In this document: piece by piece, positions 9,278 to 19,186 of the stretch
How the letters are laid out: each line of letters starts with the position of its first letter
Position numbering within the stretch: the stretch's first letter is position 1
Assembly (NCBI GenBank): GCA_007859835.1
Contig: SJPJ01000001.1
Coordinates: 2,097,912 to 2,161,911, forward strand
DNA length: 64,000 bases
Origin: Novipirellula herctigrandis
Lineage (GTDB): Bacteria > Planctomycetota > Planctomycetia > Pirellulales > Pirellulaceae
Reading direction: 5' to 3'
Translations under genes and position numbers: made by a program
The notes under the pieces: generated by a model
What the model was told of the DNA's origin: nothing
What the model saw: only the letters and a program-made list of their open reading frames with translations
Database searches by the model: none

Positions 9278-9670
9278 GTTCGTTCCTTCTGTTGGCAAAT
9301 CAGCTTGAAGCGTTGTTCGTTGTTGTTGGGTCGTCGATTCATTCTTCGTAGTAGAACAAACCGTTTATCCGTTTCATCATACCAATACCGAAATCACTTT
9401 CATCGTGCGAGGACGCTTCGAATCCATCACGATCGAAACCACCATTCGATTCGACGGAAAGTTGTTGAGGCGAAATCGATATACAACTTCGACCGAGTCT
9501 ATGAATACCGAGGCAAAAAATTGTGTAGAGCGACAATTTCCATCTATCAAGTTAAGTTTCTCGCGAGAAGATCCTGTGGCATCCTCTCGTCATGAGTTTG
9601 GAGGCAGCACGCCTATTCAACCTCAAGATCGATTCGGAGGTTACAGCCGGACGAAACGCGACATCCGTGT
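9278..9670. other. Intergenic region, likely promoter of the 5705-9277 gene
   Basis: About 390 bp with only low-quality short frames on both strands. It must hold the promoter of the minus-strand glycosidase block and the 3' flank of the epimerase-like gene. I see no convincing -10/-35 pair, repeat or RNA. Confidence 0.4.
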
Positions 9671-10531
9671 TCAGACCGTCAAGTTGTGCAGATAGGCCGC
9701 ACTGGGCGTTAGCAGTTCTGCCCCCATCTCGACGAAGTAGTTCTTTACTCCCGCCGCATTGGCCTCGGAGAAAAGCTCGTCCCAATCCACAACCCCTTGC
9801 CCGATGGGGACGGCCTGTTTCTTTTCCGCCGAGTAGTCGGCCAAATGAAGGGAGATGAAACGCCCAGGGTATTTCCGGAAATAGGTAACTGCCTTGTAGC
9901 CGATGTTGATCACCGCCACCTGGAACTGCATCTTGACCAAGTCGGGGTCGAGCCGCTCCATCAGCTCGTCGTAGATGAGCGTCCCGTCGATCTGGGCGAA
10001 TTCGAAGTGGTGGTTGTGAAAGGCGAGCTGGATGCCCGCGTTCCGGGTGCGCTCACCCAGCCGGTTGCATGCCTCCGCCGACTTCCGCCAATCATCCAGC
10101 GTGGCGTCCTTTTTGAGCCAGAAACCGGAGACGACCATCTGTGTTAGCCCCAGCTCTTGGGCGTACGCGACCCGCTCATCCAGATGCTCCTGCAGTTCGA
10201 CGAACGGGTAATGGCAACTTTCGCAGCTAAGACCGGCCGCACCGATCGTCTCGCGCATCTGTGTAGCAGTGAGCTTCGTCAACGACTCCCAGCTCTTTCC
10301 GTAACCGTGTGGCGAACACATCTCGATCGACTGAAATCCCATCCCCGCCAACCGACGTAGCGTGCCCGCGAAATCCTGGCCGATCGTGTCCCGCACGATA
10401 TAGGTTTGGACGCCGACGGGCATCTCGATCGGATTCGCTCGCGCGGCTCCCGGCGTACCGCACGCTACCAGTGCCGCCCCGGCCGCCAATCCCCCTTGGC
10501 CCAAAAACCTTCGTCTCGTTATCGCTTGCAT
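9671..10531 (-). CDS. Tat-exported TIM-barrel protein, sugar phosphate isomerase/epimerase family (AP-endonuclease 2-like)
   Basis: 286 residues. The N-terminus has a Tat signal (TRRRFLGQGGLAAGAALVACG) ending at ARA. The barrel shows VGVQTYIVRD, GFQSIEMCSPH, LSCESCHYPF, IQLAFHNHHFEF (metal-binding His/Glu) and ISLHLADYS, as in the xylose isomerase-like TIM-barrel family. Such proteins isomerise or epimerise sugars or oxidised sugars; exported planctomycete versions are mostly uncharacterised. It begins 40 bp after a Gfo/Idh/MocA gene, a pairing that recurs in sugar-oxidation pathways and suggests a joint role. The sequence is visibly more GC-rich than the flanking genes. Confidence 0.85.
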   Translation of the reverse strand: MQAITRRRFLGQGGLAAGAALVACGTPGAARANPIEMPVGVQTYIVRDTIGQDFAGTLRRLAGMGFQSIEMCSPHGYGKSWESLTKLTATQMRETIGAAGLSCESCHYPFVELQEHLDERVAYAQELGLTQMVVSGFWLKKDATLDDWRKSAEACNRLGERTRNAGIQLAFHNHHFEFAQIDGTLIYDELMERLDPDLVKMQFQVAVINIGYKAVTYFRKYPGRFISLHLADYSAEKKQAVPIGQGVVDWDELFSEANAAGVKNYFVEMGAELLTPSAAYLHNLTV

Positions 10532-10571
10532 CTGTCTTTCCCTTTCCTCGTGTGGATTCAGTTCCGGGGGC

Positions 10572-12041
10572 TCAGATCTCCCACCCTTTCCGGTATTTAC
10601 GCGTCAGAAACTTCTCCGCCCTCGGCAAGTTGGTGATTTTCCTATTGGCCGCATCCCACAGCAAACGCTTGCCACCGAGCCGCAACGAAATCGCGCCGAG
10701 ATTGAAAGCCTCCGAAATCGGCCCCGCCAACAGGAAGCTGCCGCTAGTCGCTTCGCCGCCCTGAAAGGCTTTGACCCAGTCTAGGTTCACCGGCGTCGGC
10801 GCGGGCATTTCGCTCGGCTTCTCTCCGGAAAGCAGCCGTGGATTGTTGCCCAGGAACCCGGCCAGGATCTTGCCCTTCTCGCCGACGAGCATCATTCCCT
10901 CAGCCGGCAATTCGGCGTTCTCTCGTTCAAGTTCTTCGGGCGTGCGTGGACGCATCCCGCCGTCGTACCAGTAAAGATCCATCGCAGGACGTTCCCCCTT
11001 GGCTGCGAACTTGAAGCGGATCGTCGACGCCGCCGGGAATGAATAGTCGTTGTGGATCTTGACGCTGACCTGATCCCGGAGCGTGCACACGTGGCTTGGC
11101 GTGGACTCCACCAATACCGGCGCGTCGAGGCCGAATTCGGCAAACACGCGCCACAGGCTGTAGTGCCCCATATCCGCAACCGCCCCGCCGCCGAACTCGT
11201 ACCAGCCGCGAAACACTGCGTGGGTATAATTCGGATGGTAGGGCCGATCCAGCGAAGGGCCCAGCCACAGATTCCAGTCGAAGTCCTTCGGCACAGGCGG
11301 CGTGTCGGTGGGCAGTGTCGCGTATTGCGGCCAGACCGGACGGTTGGACCAGTTGTGGATTTCGAGGAGCTTGCCAATCGCCCCCCCGCGAATTAGCTGA
11401 GCAGAGATCGATACGTCCCCACCGGAGCTGGACGGAATGAAATGTGTGGCGACACCGGTCTGGCGGGCGGTCTCGATCACCTGACGCGCCTCGATCACAC
11501 GGTTCGCGAGCGGCTTGTGCATCAGCACACGCTTGCCGGCCTTCATCGCCGCGATGGCGATCGTCGCATGCAGGTGGTCCGGCGTCATGATCTTCACGGC
11601 GTCCAGACCCTTTTCCTTGTCCAGCAGTTCCCGATAGTCGGCATACTTCGCGCAAGCCTTGAAGTTGTCCGCGGCTCGCTTGTTGGCGTAATACAGATCC
11701 GTCATTTCCGCACCGACGTCGCGTCCGCCTGGAATCGCTTGTCCGGATCGCCAACTAGGCTTGCCGATAACGTTTGCGATACTTTTCCGCAGGCCATCTC
11801 GCGACCAATCCACGTAATTGTCGCTATCTTGATTGGGATCACACACCGCCACGACCTGCACCTCGGGCGTGGATAGCAGACCCGCCATCTCACGCAGCCC
11901 CTGCGTACCACAGCCGATCAGCGCTATCGTGAGTTTGCTGTTCGGCGCAACCTGTCCCGAGAAACCCAGTACGTGACTGGGAAGAATATTGAACGCCGCA
12001 GCGGATGCGCCAGCCGACTTCATAAAAGTCCGTCGAGTCAT
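10572..12041 (-). CDS. Tat-exported Gfo/Idh/MocA family oxidoreductase
   Basis: 489 residues from ATG 12041, which has AAGGGA upstream; the frame is open to 12197 but the Tat signal MTRRTFMKSAGASAAAF fixes the true start. The Rossmann fold is ALIGCGTQGLREM, with VVAVCDPN after strand 2 and the MHKPLAN loop, where the usual EKP is HKP with the Lys kept. The C-terminal alpha/beta domain includes GGGAVADMGHYSLWR. NAD(P)-dependent oxidation of a sugar is the family reaction; as a Tat substrate it would be folded with its cofactor before export. It is the first gene of a two-gene unit with the TIM-barrel protein. Confidence 0.88.
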   Translation of the reverse strand: MTRRTFMKSAGASAAAFNILPSHVLGFSGQVAPNSKLTIALIGCGTQGLREMAGLLSTPEVQVVAVCDPNQDSDNYVDWSRDGLRKSIANVIGKPSWRSGQAIPGGRDVGAEMTDLYYANKRAADNFKACAKYADYRELLDKEKGLDAVKIMTPDHLHATIAIAAMKAGKRVLMHKPLANRVIEARQVIETARQTGVATHFIPSSSGGDVSISAQLIRGGAIGKLLEIHNWSNRPVWPQYATLPTDTPPVPKDFDWNLWLGPSLDRPYHPNYTHAVFRGWYEFGGGAVADMGHYSLWRVFAEFGLDAPVLVESTPSHVCTLRDQVSVKIHNDYSFPAASTIRFKFAAKGERPAMDLYWYDGGMRPRTPEELERENAELPAEGMMLVGEKGKILAGFLGNNPRLLSGEKPSEMPAPTPVNLDWVKAFQGGEATSGSFLLAGPISEAFNLGAISLRLGGKRLLWDAANRKITNLPRAEKFLTRKYRKGWEI

Positions 12042-12197
12042 CGCATTTTTCCCTTGAGTTGAGACCTGCCCCATCTCTTGCCGTTTTTCGATAGACGGCA
12101 TTGTACCGTCTTCTCCATCGCGTTGGTTGCGGCAACGGACGAGAAACAGTCCACGTATCCCTTCGTTAATGTCGTCTGGACGGATTTCTACCGTCAT

Positions 12198-15100
12198 CTA
12201 TGGCTGTTCTTGCATTGGCCATACAACGCGTTGACTTGACGATCCGAGGTGCACGACGCCACCTGACTTTGACAAAACAGGCCGCTCCACGGGGGAGCCA
12301 CTAGAAATCGAGAACACGGCCGCAATGGCCCCGTCGCTCACATCACACAACACTCTCCTCTTTTCATTGGCGCGGGATCCTGTAAGCATCCAATCCCCCG
12401 CCTGATCAAACGAAATGAATTGTGACTCTGGCATCCGTCGGGTCCACTGCGATTCCCCTCTCTCGACGTCCCAGCATTGAACCAATTCCATGCCATCCCC
12501 AAAGGATTGCCCGGCGATGATGTGGTTTCCATCGGGGGTCCATTGCAACCAGTTAACGCAAAATTGCGTGTCCAGTGTCTTCACTTTTTCGAGCGTACGC
12601 GGATCGCGAAGGATGACACCAGCGAGACTTCTTTGGCCAGTCGCAACAAATTGACCGCTTGGCGACAGTCGTGTTAGTAGATGACTGCCGTATTCAGGCT
12701 GATACCTCGCCAAAAGTTTGCCCGATTGTCCGTCAAAGACAATCATGGCCCTGCCGTTGTCGTTGACGCTCACGAATTGATCTCCGCGATCCATCTCGAT
12801 TCCGGACACGTGAATTCCAGCTACGGCAGAACTTGTCCAAATCTTCTCAGCGGTCGTGGCATCGAGTAGTTCAATTTGTAGTTGATTGTTGGCCCTGCTG
12901 CCTTGACGCGTTTTTTCCGAATAAATGGCAACACATTTTCCCGATGGCGACAATGTGCTTTGGTAGCTGTCAAAAACTTTTGGGTACGCCTGGATTATCT
13001 GGTGGTTCTCGTCCAACAACACCGGCCTTCGCTCGTTGTCATCAAACGCGAATTGCCACTTCCAATCTTCACTGCGCGGCCCCAGTTCGTAACGACGCAG
13101 AAACTTCGATTCAGCCGAACGCCAATCGACTTTGTAGTTGACATTGATGCGTTGCTTGGCATTCCGCAACCACATATTCGATTCTTTGAACTCATAGCCC
13201 GGCCAGTGATGCTCGTTCGACGAATGGTTGATCAACACGAGTGGCCAATTCGCCTTGGGCCGCTCCGCCGCTTTCGTTTCAGAGTTTCCAGAGCTTTCTA
13301 GGTTTCCAGAAGATTCTGGGCTTTCGGGAAAGAGCAGTGGACCTTCGTAAGGCGGTACGCGGCGGACCTCTCCGCGATAAACATCCGCAGCCTCGACGGT
13401 TGTGGTGTGCTTTGGAAAGACCAGTTCGACCGTGTCATGGTGGCCGTTTTGGGTGGCAAGTTCACTACGAAGATCCCACAGCGCCGCACCGTCATCCGCA
13501 GCAGAAAGCAACATGCACGCATCGGGGCTGAAGGCCAGATCGTTGATTCCGAGACGATGACCATCAATTGAAAAACGTTGTCGTGGCGGTTCACTAGACG
13601 GGGCCGTTGGTGCGTCCCAAATCCAAATCTGACTGTCGGTTGTATCGCTCGTCCCATTTGCTGCTGCGAGAGTGTTTCCATCGTCGGATAGTGCGATGCA
13701 AGTGATCGGCGTCTCCGACTGATGAAGCGGTTGCACACGATTCTGCTGCAGGTCGACAAGAGCGAGCCAACCGGTTCCCATCACATTGCGAAACACATTC
13801 CGAAACACATTCCGATCAAAGTCATTCGGATTCCGCGCGGATTGTCCGGCAACAAACAGTCGCTTTCCCCCTGGGCTGATCTGGATGGCAAGAGGATCGC
13901 CCGGCAGAGGGCCGATTCTTTGCAGGATTGCGCCCGTCTCCACGTTGACCTGCTCAATCCCATCGTTCGTCGCAATCAAGATGGTTTCACCGGTGGGATC
14001 GAAACAAACGCATGCGGCATTGATATCGAGCGATCTGGGTTCGTCTTCGCTACGACGATCAATCAGCACGACTTTTCGCGTTGGCAGTTCACGCGTCCAG
14101 TAGCGGTTTTGTTCCAGCACGATGGCGATTGAGTTCGTGTCTGGGGAGATGTCCGCGCTGAGCATACTTCCGTTCCAGCTAAAGCTCTGCCGCCACTGAA
14201 TCGTACTTGTTCGCAACGACACGATGCCAACTTCATTGTTGCCTTGAAAGAAAACGGATTCGCCCCGATCCATGAACTTCAATTTCCCGAAGCCACCCCA
14301 ACGTCGCTGATGTCCGTCGTTCAGTCTCGACAAAAACCCATCCGCCCAGCAGAAATTGCCATCGGGTGAAAAGGTCACATCGTGTACAGCAAGGCGTCGA
14401 TCGTCGGCCCGCCAAAGCGTCTTGCCGTCCGGTAATGCTCGGACCTGAACTTCGCCACCACGAACGATGAAATGTTTGCCGTCTGGATAAAGAAAAAAAT
14501 CTTGATGTTGACCACCCATTGTCCCGCGTTGTAGCCAATCATCTTGCGTGAGTTGCTTTCCGGTCGAAATATCGTTCAGTCTCCAAACTTGCTCCAAGCC
14601 ATCGTCAACTCCATCGGGCCTTTCCATGGCCATCATGTAGCTTGAGGCATCGACTCCGTACCGCACTGCTGCGACCGGCATTGGCGGAGGGTCGATCTCG
14701 CGATTCAGTTGGCCCGTTCGGAGGTTCCACTGCAACAAATGAGTCAACCGTCCGCCGGGATCAGCTGCAAAACCATCGACCTCCATTGGCGGACTCGCAT
14801 CAGGCTTTTGCACCGAGGCCAACAAACGCTTTCCACGGGGATCGATGTCAAAGTCGCGAAGTGTTCCCGCAAATTTGATCAACCGCTGTCGACTTCCCGA
14901 GCGAACGTCAATCATTTCGATCTCGCTTGACGCCGACGTTGGAACCGGACTGGTATCCGAACGTCCGCTACATTTTCCTACCGCGATCAGTTTTTGATCT
15001 TTCGAGTAGCGCACGATTCCATTGGCGGGAAGTTCGCAAATCAGCTCTGCGTCGTCGATTTGCATTAACCCTGACCGACGCAACGTCTCGCCTAGCCGAA

Positions 15101-15767
15101 AAGTGCGCTGTGTCAAAAGCAGTCGGTCGTACGCTCCCACAAAAGAAAATTCCCACCGGAACGCCCGAGGCGTTTCCGGTCGATCAAACGGAAAGTCAAT
15201 CTGATGCGAGATGAATCCCGTATCGACGTTCAAGATTAGAAAGTCAGAATCCACTGCGGCATCGAAGCATCCGTCACGATTTTCGACCGCGACGAGTGAA
15301 CCATCATGACTAATACAAGCTTTTAGTTGCAGGTAGGTTTGCGGCGACGTTGGAAGTTTCGGTTTTGCTTTCCAACGAGCAAGCATGTCGAGCGAGTTGG
15401 TCGCCAAAACGGAGATCTCGTCCGCCTGAAGCCGCAGCAGACGTTTCGAGTCTTGGCTGAAGGACCATTGCGACTTCCCCGACGGCCAATGCTTGATTTC
15501 CTTTCGATTGTTCAGATCGTAAACGATCGTCTCGGTTTGAGTCTGGGCAATCGCGAACCGTCCATTGGGTGAAACGGCATGAACCAACGGAACGGTGACA
15601 CGTGAATCGATCCAAGTCAGGAACCGCGGATGATCTTCTGGTACCGCAGGCAACACCGCATTGGTCGGACTGTCCGATGAACGGACGCAACCGACCAAAG
15701 CGACAAGAGTTGAAAGGACCAAGCCAACCAAAGGAAGAATGAAGCGTTCTCGATTTAGTTTGCTCAT
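12198..15767 (-). CDS. Very large lipoprotein with WD40-like repeats
   Basis: 1189 residues from ATG 15767 (GAAGGT upstream). The leader has a lipobox (LVALVGC), so it is probably a lipoprotein. The rest is many blade-like repeats: AVSPNGRFAIAQ, DVTFSPDGNFCWAD, QISPGGKRLFVAG, CIALSDDGNTLAAANG, DLAFSPDACMLLSAADDGAALWDL, RLSPSGQFVATGQ. At least two propellers are likely. No catalytic domain is seen; a scaffold role is plausible. Low-complexity ESSGN repeats sit near the middle, and a 12-nt in-frame repeat (GAAACACATTCC on the plus strand near 13790-13815) encodes NVFRNVFRN. The function is unknown. Confidence 0.75.
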   Translation of the reverse strand: MSKLNRERFILPLVGLVLSTLVALVGCVRSSDSPTNAVLPAVPEDHPRFLTWIDSRVTVPLVHAVSPNGRFAIAQTQTETIVYDLNNRKEIKHWPSGKSQWSFSQDSKRLLRLQADEISVLATNSLDMLARWKAKPKLPTSPQTYLQLKACISHDGSLVAVENRDGCFDAAVDSDFLILNVDTGFISHQIDFPFDRPETPRAFRWEFSFVGAYDRLLLTQRTFRLGETLRRSGLMQIDDAELICELPANGIVRYSKDQKLIAVGKCSGRSDTSPVPTSASSEIEMIDVRSGSRQRLIKFAGTLRDFDIDPRGKRLLASVQKPDASPPMEVDGFAADPGGRLTHLLQWNLRTGQLNREIDPPPMPVAAVRYGVDASSYMMAMERPDGVDDGLEQVWRLNDISTGKQLTQDDWLQRGTMGGQHQDFFLYPDGKHFIVRGGEVQVRALPDGKTLWRADDRRLAVHDVTFSPDGNFCWADGFLSRLNDGHQRRWGGFGKLKFMDRGESVFFQGNNEVGIVSLRTSTIQWRQSFSWNGSMLSADISPDTNSIAIVLEQNRYWTRELPTRKVVLIDRRSEDEPRSLDINAACVCFDPTGETILIATNDGIEQVNVETGAILQRIGPLPGDPLAIQISPGGKRLFVAGQSARNPNDFDRNVFRNVFRNVMGTGWLALVDLQQNRVQPLHQSETPITCIALSDDGNTLAAANGTSDTTDSQIWIWDAPTAPSSEPPRQRFSIDGHRLGINDLAFSPDACMLLSAADDGAALWDLRSELATQNGHHDTVELVFPKHTTTVEAADVYRGEVRRVPPYEGPLLFPESPESSGNLESSGNSETKAAERPKANWPLVLINHSSNEHHWPGYEFKESNMWLRNAKQRINVNYKVDWRSAESKFLRRYELGPRSEDWKWQFAFDDNERRPVLLDENHQIIQAYPKVFDSYQSTLSPSGKCVAIYSEKTRQGSRANNQLQIELLDATTAEKIWTSSAVAGIHVSGIEMDRGDQFVSVNDNGRAMIVFDGQSGKLLARYQPEYGSHLLTRLSPSGQFVATGQRSLAGVILRDPRTLEKVKTLDTQFCVNWLQWTPDGNHIIAGQSFGDGMELVQCWDVERGESQWTRRMPESQFISFDQAGDWMLTGSRANEKRRVLCDVSDGAIAAVFSISSGSPVERPVLSKSGGVVHLGSSSQRVVWPMQEQP

Positions 15768-15914
15768 CGTACCTTCGTTGCCTGCTAAAGTTCTCAAAAC
15801 CATCTTTGACGTTCAGCTTAGCTGTTTTTGAGTCGGGAAGGTTTCCCGTAGCCCGCTGATTCAAACAGGAACGGCAAGTTGCATTTGCGAACTTCTGCCT
15901 AACAACGCATGCAA

Positions 15915-16274
15915 TTACTCGACAAGCCAAAGGCGGGCTTCGTCGATCTCGCTAACGTCGAAATAGCGAATTTTAGCGGTCGTGAACGGTCTGCAGAACA
16001 TAGCCATACCGCGTTCCCATTTCTTTTCACCTACGATCGCCAAACGCTCAATATCATTGAAGTGTTTGACATCGAACTTGATGTCTTGCCACATGGCACC
16101 CGCATCCCATCCGTGAAAATCGTGCATGGCAAAAAGAATACGAATCTTCCCGTATTCTTCGATCTGGCGTTCCACCGACGGCAAGAACAACTCATAGGCC
16201 TCTTGGTCAAGTTTACCAGAAGCATGAATTTCCAGAATGTTTTCTTGCTGGACTTCGTTAATCGTGACAGACAT
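15915..16274 (-). CDS. SpoIIAA-like (STAS-fold) protein
   Basis: 119 residues, start supported by AAGGGA. It reads NILEIHASGKLDQEAYELFLPSVERQIEEYGKIRILFAM, HGWDAGAMWQDIKFDVKHFNDIERLAIVG and TAKIRYFDVSEIDEARLWL, the pattern of the SpoIIAA-like domain (DUF3478). The fold is STAS-like; the family is often found beside ion transporters and stress genes, and its molecular role is not settled. It is upstream of nothing on its strand until the WD40 lipoprotein and follows the Ca2+ ATPase. Confidence 0.8.
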   Translation of the reverse strand: MSVTINEVQQENILEIHASGKLDQEAYELFLPSVERQIEEYGKIRILFAMHDFHGWDAGAMWQDIKFDVKHFNDIERLAIVGEKKWERGMAMFCRPFTTAKIRYFDVSEIDEARLWLVE

Positions 16275-16465
16275 GGCATTCCCTTATGTTTTTGCGTAAA
16301 TCGAAATGACCGCGTTTGACTAAACGGCGGTGACGGAAAGATGCAATTACAGTGCCAAAACTGCATTCTCAAACGTCCCCACTAAAACGTCAGAGCAACG
16401 CGAAACCTGAGTGAGCACTTGACTTGACGTTCATCACTGGGTTACCGAAAAACGGAAATAATAAC

Positions 16466-19186
16466 TCACTTTTGCGACACCTTTTCGACAGACGTTCGTT
16501 GGCGAAACCACTTGGCAAACTCGGTGACCACAAAGACGGGTGCCGCCATTGCCAGAATCATCCCCCAATCGGACAGACGTAGCGGTGTCGTATGCAGCGC
16601 AGTCTGCAAAAATGGAACGTAGACGGCACAGACTTGCAGCCCGACGGTGACACCGATTGCGATGATGACCCATGGATTGGTGAAGATGCCAACTGACAAG
16701 AGTGGTGAGTCGAGCGACCGGAAATTCAACACGTTTGCTTTCTCGATCAAAACGATTCCGGTGAACGCAACGGTTTCAGCCAGCATGACCGTTTCGGGAT
16801 CATCATGCCCTAAGTAATGGTGGAACAGCCACAATGTTGCTAATCCAATGTAAGCACCTAAGCCCAAGATCACTCCGATGCCGGACCAGTTAAGCACCGG
16901 CTCAGTAGGTTTACGTGGAGGTCGCTGCATCACGGTTTTCTCAGCTGGTTCAAGGCCGAGCGCCACCGCTGTCATACCATCGGTGACCAAGTTCATCCAC
17001 AGAATCTGAACGGGAAGCAAGATCAGCGGTCCACCGATGATGATATTGACAAAAATCGCAACGACTTCACCCGTGTTGGAGGAAAGCAGATATCGAACGA
17101 ATTTCTGGATATTGTCGTACTGGCGTCTGCCCTCTTCGATCGCACCAACGATCGAGCTAAAATTATCATCCGTTAGAACAATATCGGCGGCACCCTTGGC
17201 AACATCCGTTCCTCGTAATCCCATCGCGATTCCGATGTCCGCCTTTTTCAGAGCTGGTGCATCGTTCACACCATCACCCGTCATGCCGACGATGTGACCA
17301 TCGGATTGCAGTATTTCGACGATCCGCAACTTGTGTTCGGGCGTCGTTCGTGCAAACACGACGTCATTGTTAAGTGTTACGGACAGCGTGTCATCGTCCA
17401 TCTCGTTCAACTCTTGCCCTGTGATCGCATTTGTCGAAGGCAATCCCACGCTATGAGCGATTGCCAGAGCCGTCGCGGGTGAGTCACCGGTAATCATGAC
17501 AACTCGTATTCCCGCGGACTGCGCCAAACCAATTGCATCGGGCACTTCGGCGCGAGGTGGGTCCATCATGCCGACGATGCCTAACAGCGTCAGGTTCTCT
17601 TCGACTGTATCAGCCTCTAACGAACTGTTTCTCGGAAGTTCACGACGTGCGATCGCAAGCGTTCTCAATCCACCGTTTGCCATCTCGTTGTAGGCGGCTT
17701 CGGCTTCCTGGCGTCGCGTTTCGGTAAGCTCATGCACTCGGTCATCATCGAGGACTTGTGTGCATCGAGAGAGAATCACTTCAGGAGCACCCTTGATATG
17801 TGCCACCCATCCGTCTTTGTCGTGTTCGACAATGGTCATCCGTTTTCGCGATGAGTCGAACGAATGCTCCTGGACCGCGTGCGGATGTCGCTCCGGTTCG
17901 AGCCACGCTTTGTATGCTGCCACAACCAACGCACTTTCGGTCGGTTCGCCTCGCTCCTGCCACCCATTGCCGTCTCTATCCAGCCGGGCGTGATTGCAAT
18001 GCAAGCTTGTTTCCAACAGTTTCAGCAAGTCGCTGCGTTGGTGGTAATCAATCTTTTCACCAGCAACCTCAAAGTGTCCCGCCGGATCATAGCCGACACC
18101 GGTGACATCGATCGATCCGCCGGAGAGCCAAATTGTCCGCACTGTCATCTGGTTCTGCGTCAGCGTACCTGTTTTGTCCGTACACACTACCGTGGCCGCC
18201 CCCAAACCTTCGGCTGCGCGCAACCGACGCAGCAATGCCTTGCGCCGGACCATTGCACGAATCCCCAACGCCATCGTCAATGTCACCACCGCCGGCAATC
18301 CTTCGGGGACCACGGCAACGGCAAGCGAAACGCCGGTAAGAAACATTTCAAGCAGTGGTTTGCCCATTGCCCAACCTGCGACCGACACCATGATGGCGAT
18401 CACGACGGCAGCAAAACCAAGCTGTTTGCCGAGTACGGCCAGTTTACGTTGCAGGGGTGTTGTTTCTCGGCCGATCGACTCGGTAAGTGTGGCGATGCGG
18501 CCAAACTCGGTCTGCTCACCTGTCGCAACAACGATGCCAATGGCACGACCACTCGTTACTGCGGTTCCCATCCACACCATCGAATGTCGTTGGGCCAGCG
18601 GTGAGTTTTCGCCAACCGGGACAGAAGCTTTTGCAACGGAGACGGATTCGCCAGTCAATGCCGATTCATCCATCTTCAAATTCACACATTGTGCCAATCG
18701 CAGGTCAGCCGGAACATCGTCGCCCGTCTCCAATCGAACGAGGTCCCCAGGCACGAGCGTCACCGCATCGATCTCTTGTTCTGTTGAATCCCGAATGACC
18801 TTACAACGTGGACTTAGCATATCGCGGAGCGCTTCTAATGCTCGCTCGGCCTTCCACTCTTGGGCAAACCCAAGTGCCCCATTTAGGACGACGATGGCAA
18901 AGATAGTAATGGCGTCGGTCACCTCACCAACAGCAACCGAAATAATCGCTGCGACAACAAGAATCAAAATCAAAATGTCTGTAAATTGCCGGACAACCAC
19001 TTCATACCAATGCGTTTCAGCTGTCGTTTGCAGGGTATTCGGACCATGCTGCTTTAAGCGAATCTCAACCTGCTCGCCCCGCAGGCCACGCGATAGGTTT
19101 GTCTGAAGTGACTCGGCAATTTCATCAACCTCGGCCGCGTAAACACAATGTCGCAACGTTTCGGTTTGCAATGGAGAATCGCTCAT
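16466..19186 (-). CDS. Cation-transporting P-type ATPase, Ca2+ type (P2A)
   Basis: About 906 residues. P-ATPase hallmarks: ALTGES (actuator), DKTGTLTQNQMTV (phosphorylated Asp), KGAPE (nucleotide binding), MITGDSPATA and MTGDGVNDAPALKKADIG. Ca2+ ligands of the SERCA/PMR1 type are visible: VPEGLP in M4, SSNTGEV in M5 and NLVTDG in M6, so Ca2+ (perhaps Mn2+) export is likely. I take the start as ATG 19186, whose ATGA overlaps the stop of the antiporter by 4 bp; ATG 19195 is possible. Cotranscribed with the antiporter and small upstream gene. Confidence 0.92.
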   Translation of the reverse strand: MSDSPLQTETLRHCVYAAEVDEIAESLQTNLSRGLRGEQVEIRLKQHGPNTLQTTAETHWYEVVVRQFTDILILILVVAAIISVAVGEVTDAITIFAIVVLNGALGFAQEWKAERALEALRDMLSPRCKVIRDSTEQEIDAVTLVPGDLVRLETGDDVPADLRLAQCVNLKMDESALTGESVSVAKASVPVGENSPLAQRHSMVWMGTAVTSGRAIGIVVATGEQTEFGRIATLTESIGRETTPLQRKLAVLGKQLGFAAVVIAIMVSVAGWAMGKPLLEMFLTGVSLAVAVVPEGLPAVVTLTMALGIRAMVRRKALLRRLRAAEGLGAATVVCTDKTGTLTQNQMTVRTIWLSGGSIDVTGVGYDPAGHFEVAGEKIDYHQRSDLLKLLETSLHCNHARLDRDGNGWQERGEPTESALVVAAYKAWLEPERHPHAVQEHSFDSSRKRMTIVEHDKDGWVAHIKGAPEVILSRCTQVLDDDRVHELTETRRQEAEAAYNEMANGGLRTLAIARRELPRNSSLEADTVEENLTLLGIVGMMDPPRAEVPDAIGLAQSAGIRVVMITGDSPATALAIAHSVGLPSTNAITGQELNEMDDDTLSVTLNNDVVFARTTPEHKLRIVEILQSDGHIVGMTGDGVNDAPALKKADIGIAMGLRGTDVAKGAADIVLTDDNFSSIVGAIEEGRRQYDNIQKFVRYLLSSNTGEVVAIFVNIIIGGPLILLPVQILWMNLVTDGMTAVALGLEPAEKTVMQRPPRKPTEPVLNWSGIGVILGLGAYIGLATLWLFHHYLGHDDPETVMLAETVAFTGIVLIEKANVLNFRSLDSPLLSVGIFTNPWVIIAIGVTVGLQVCAVYVPFLQTALHTTPLRLSDWGMILAMAAPVFVVTEFAKWFRQRTSVEKVSQK

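Noticed and set aside
18102..19106. 334-codon plus-strand frame
   Set aside because: It mirrors the Ca2+ ATPase gene; very rich in Ser, Thr and Arg with no domain.
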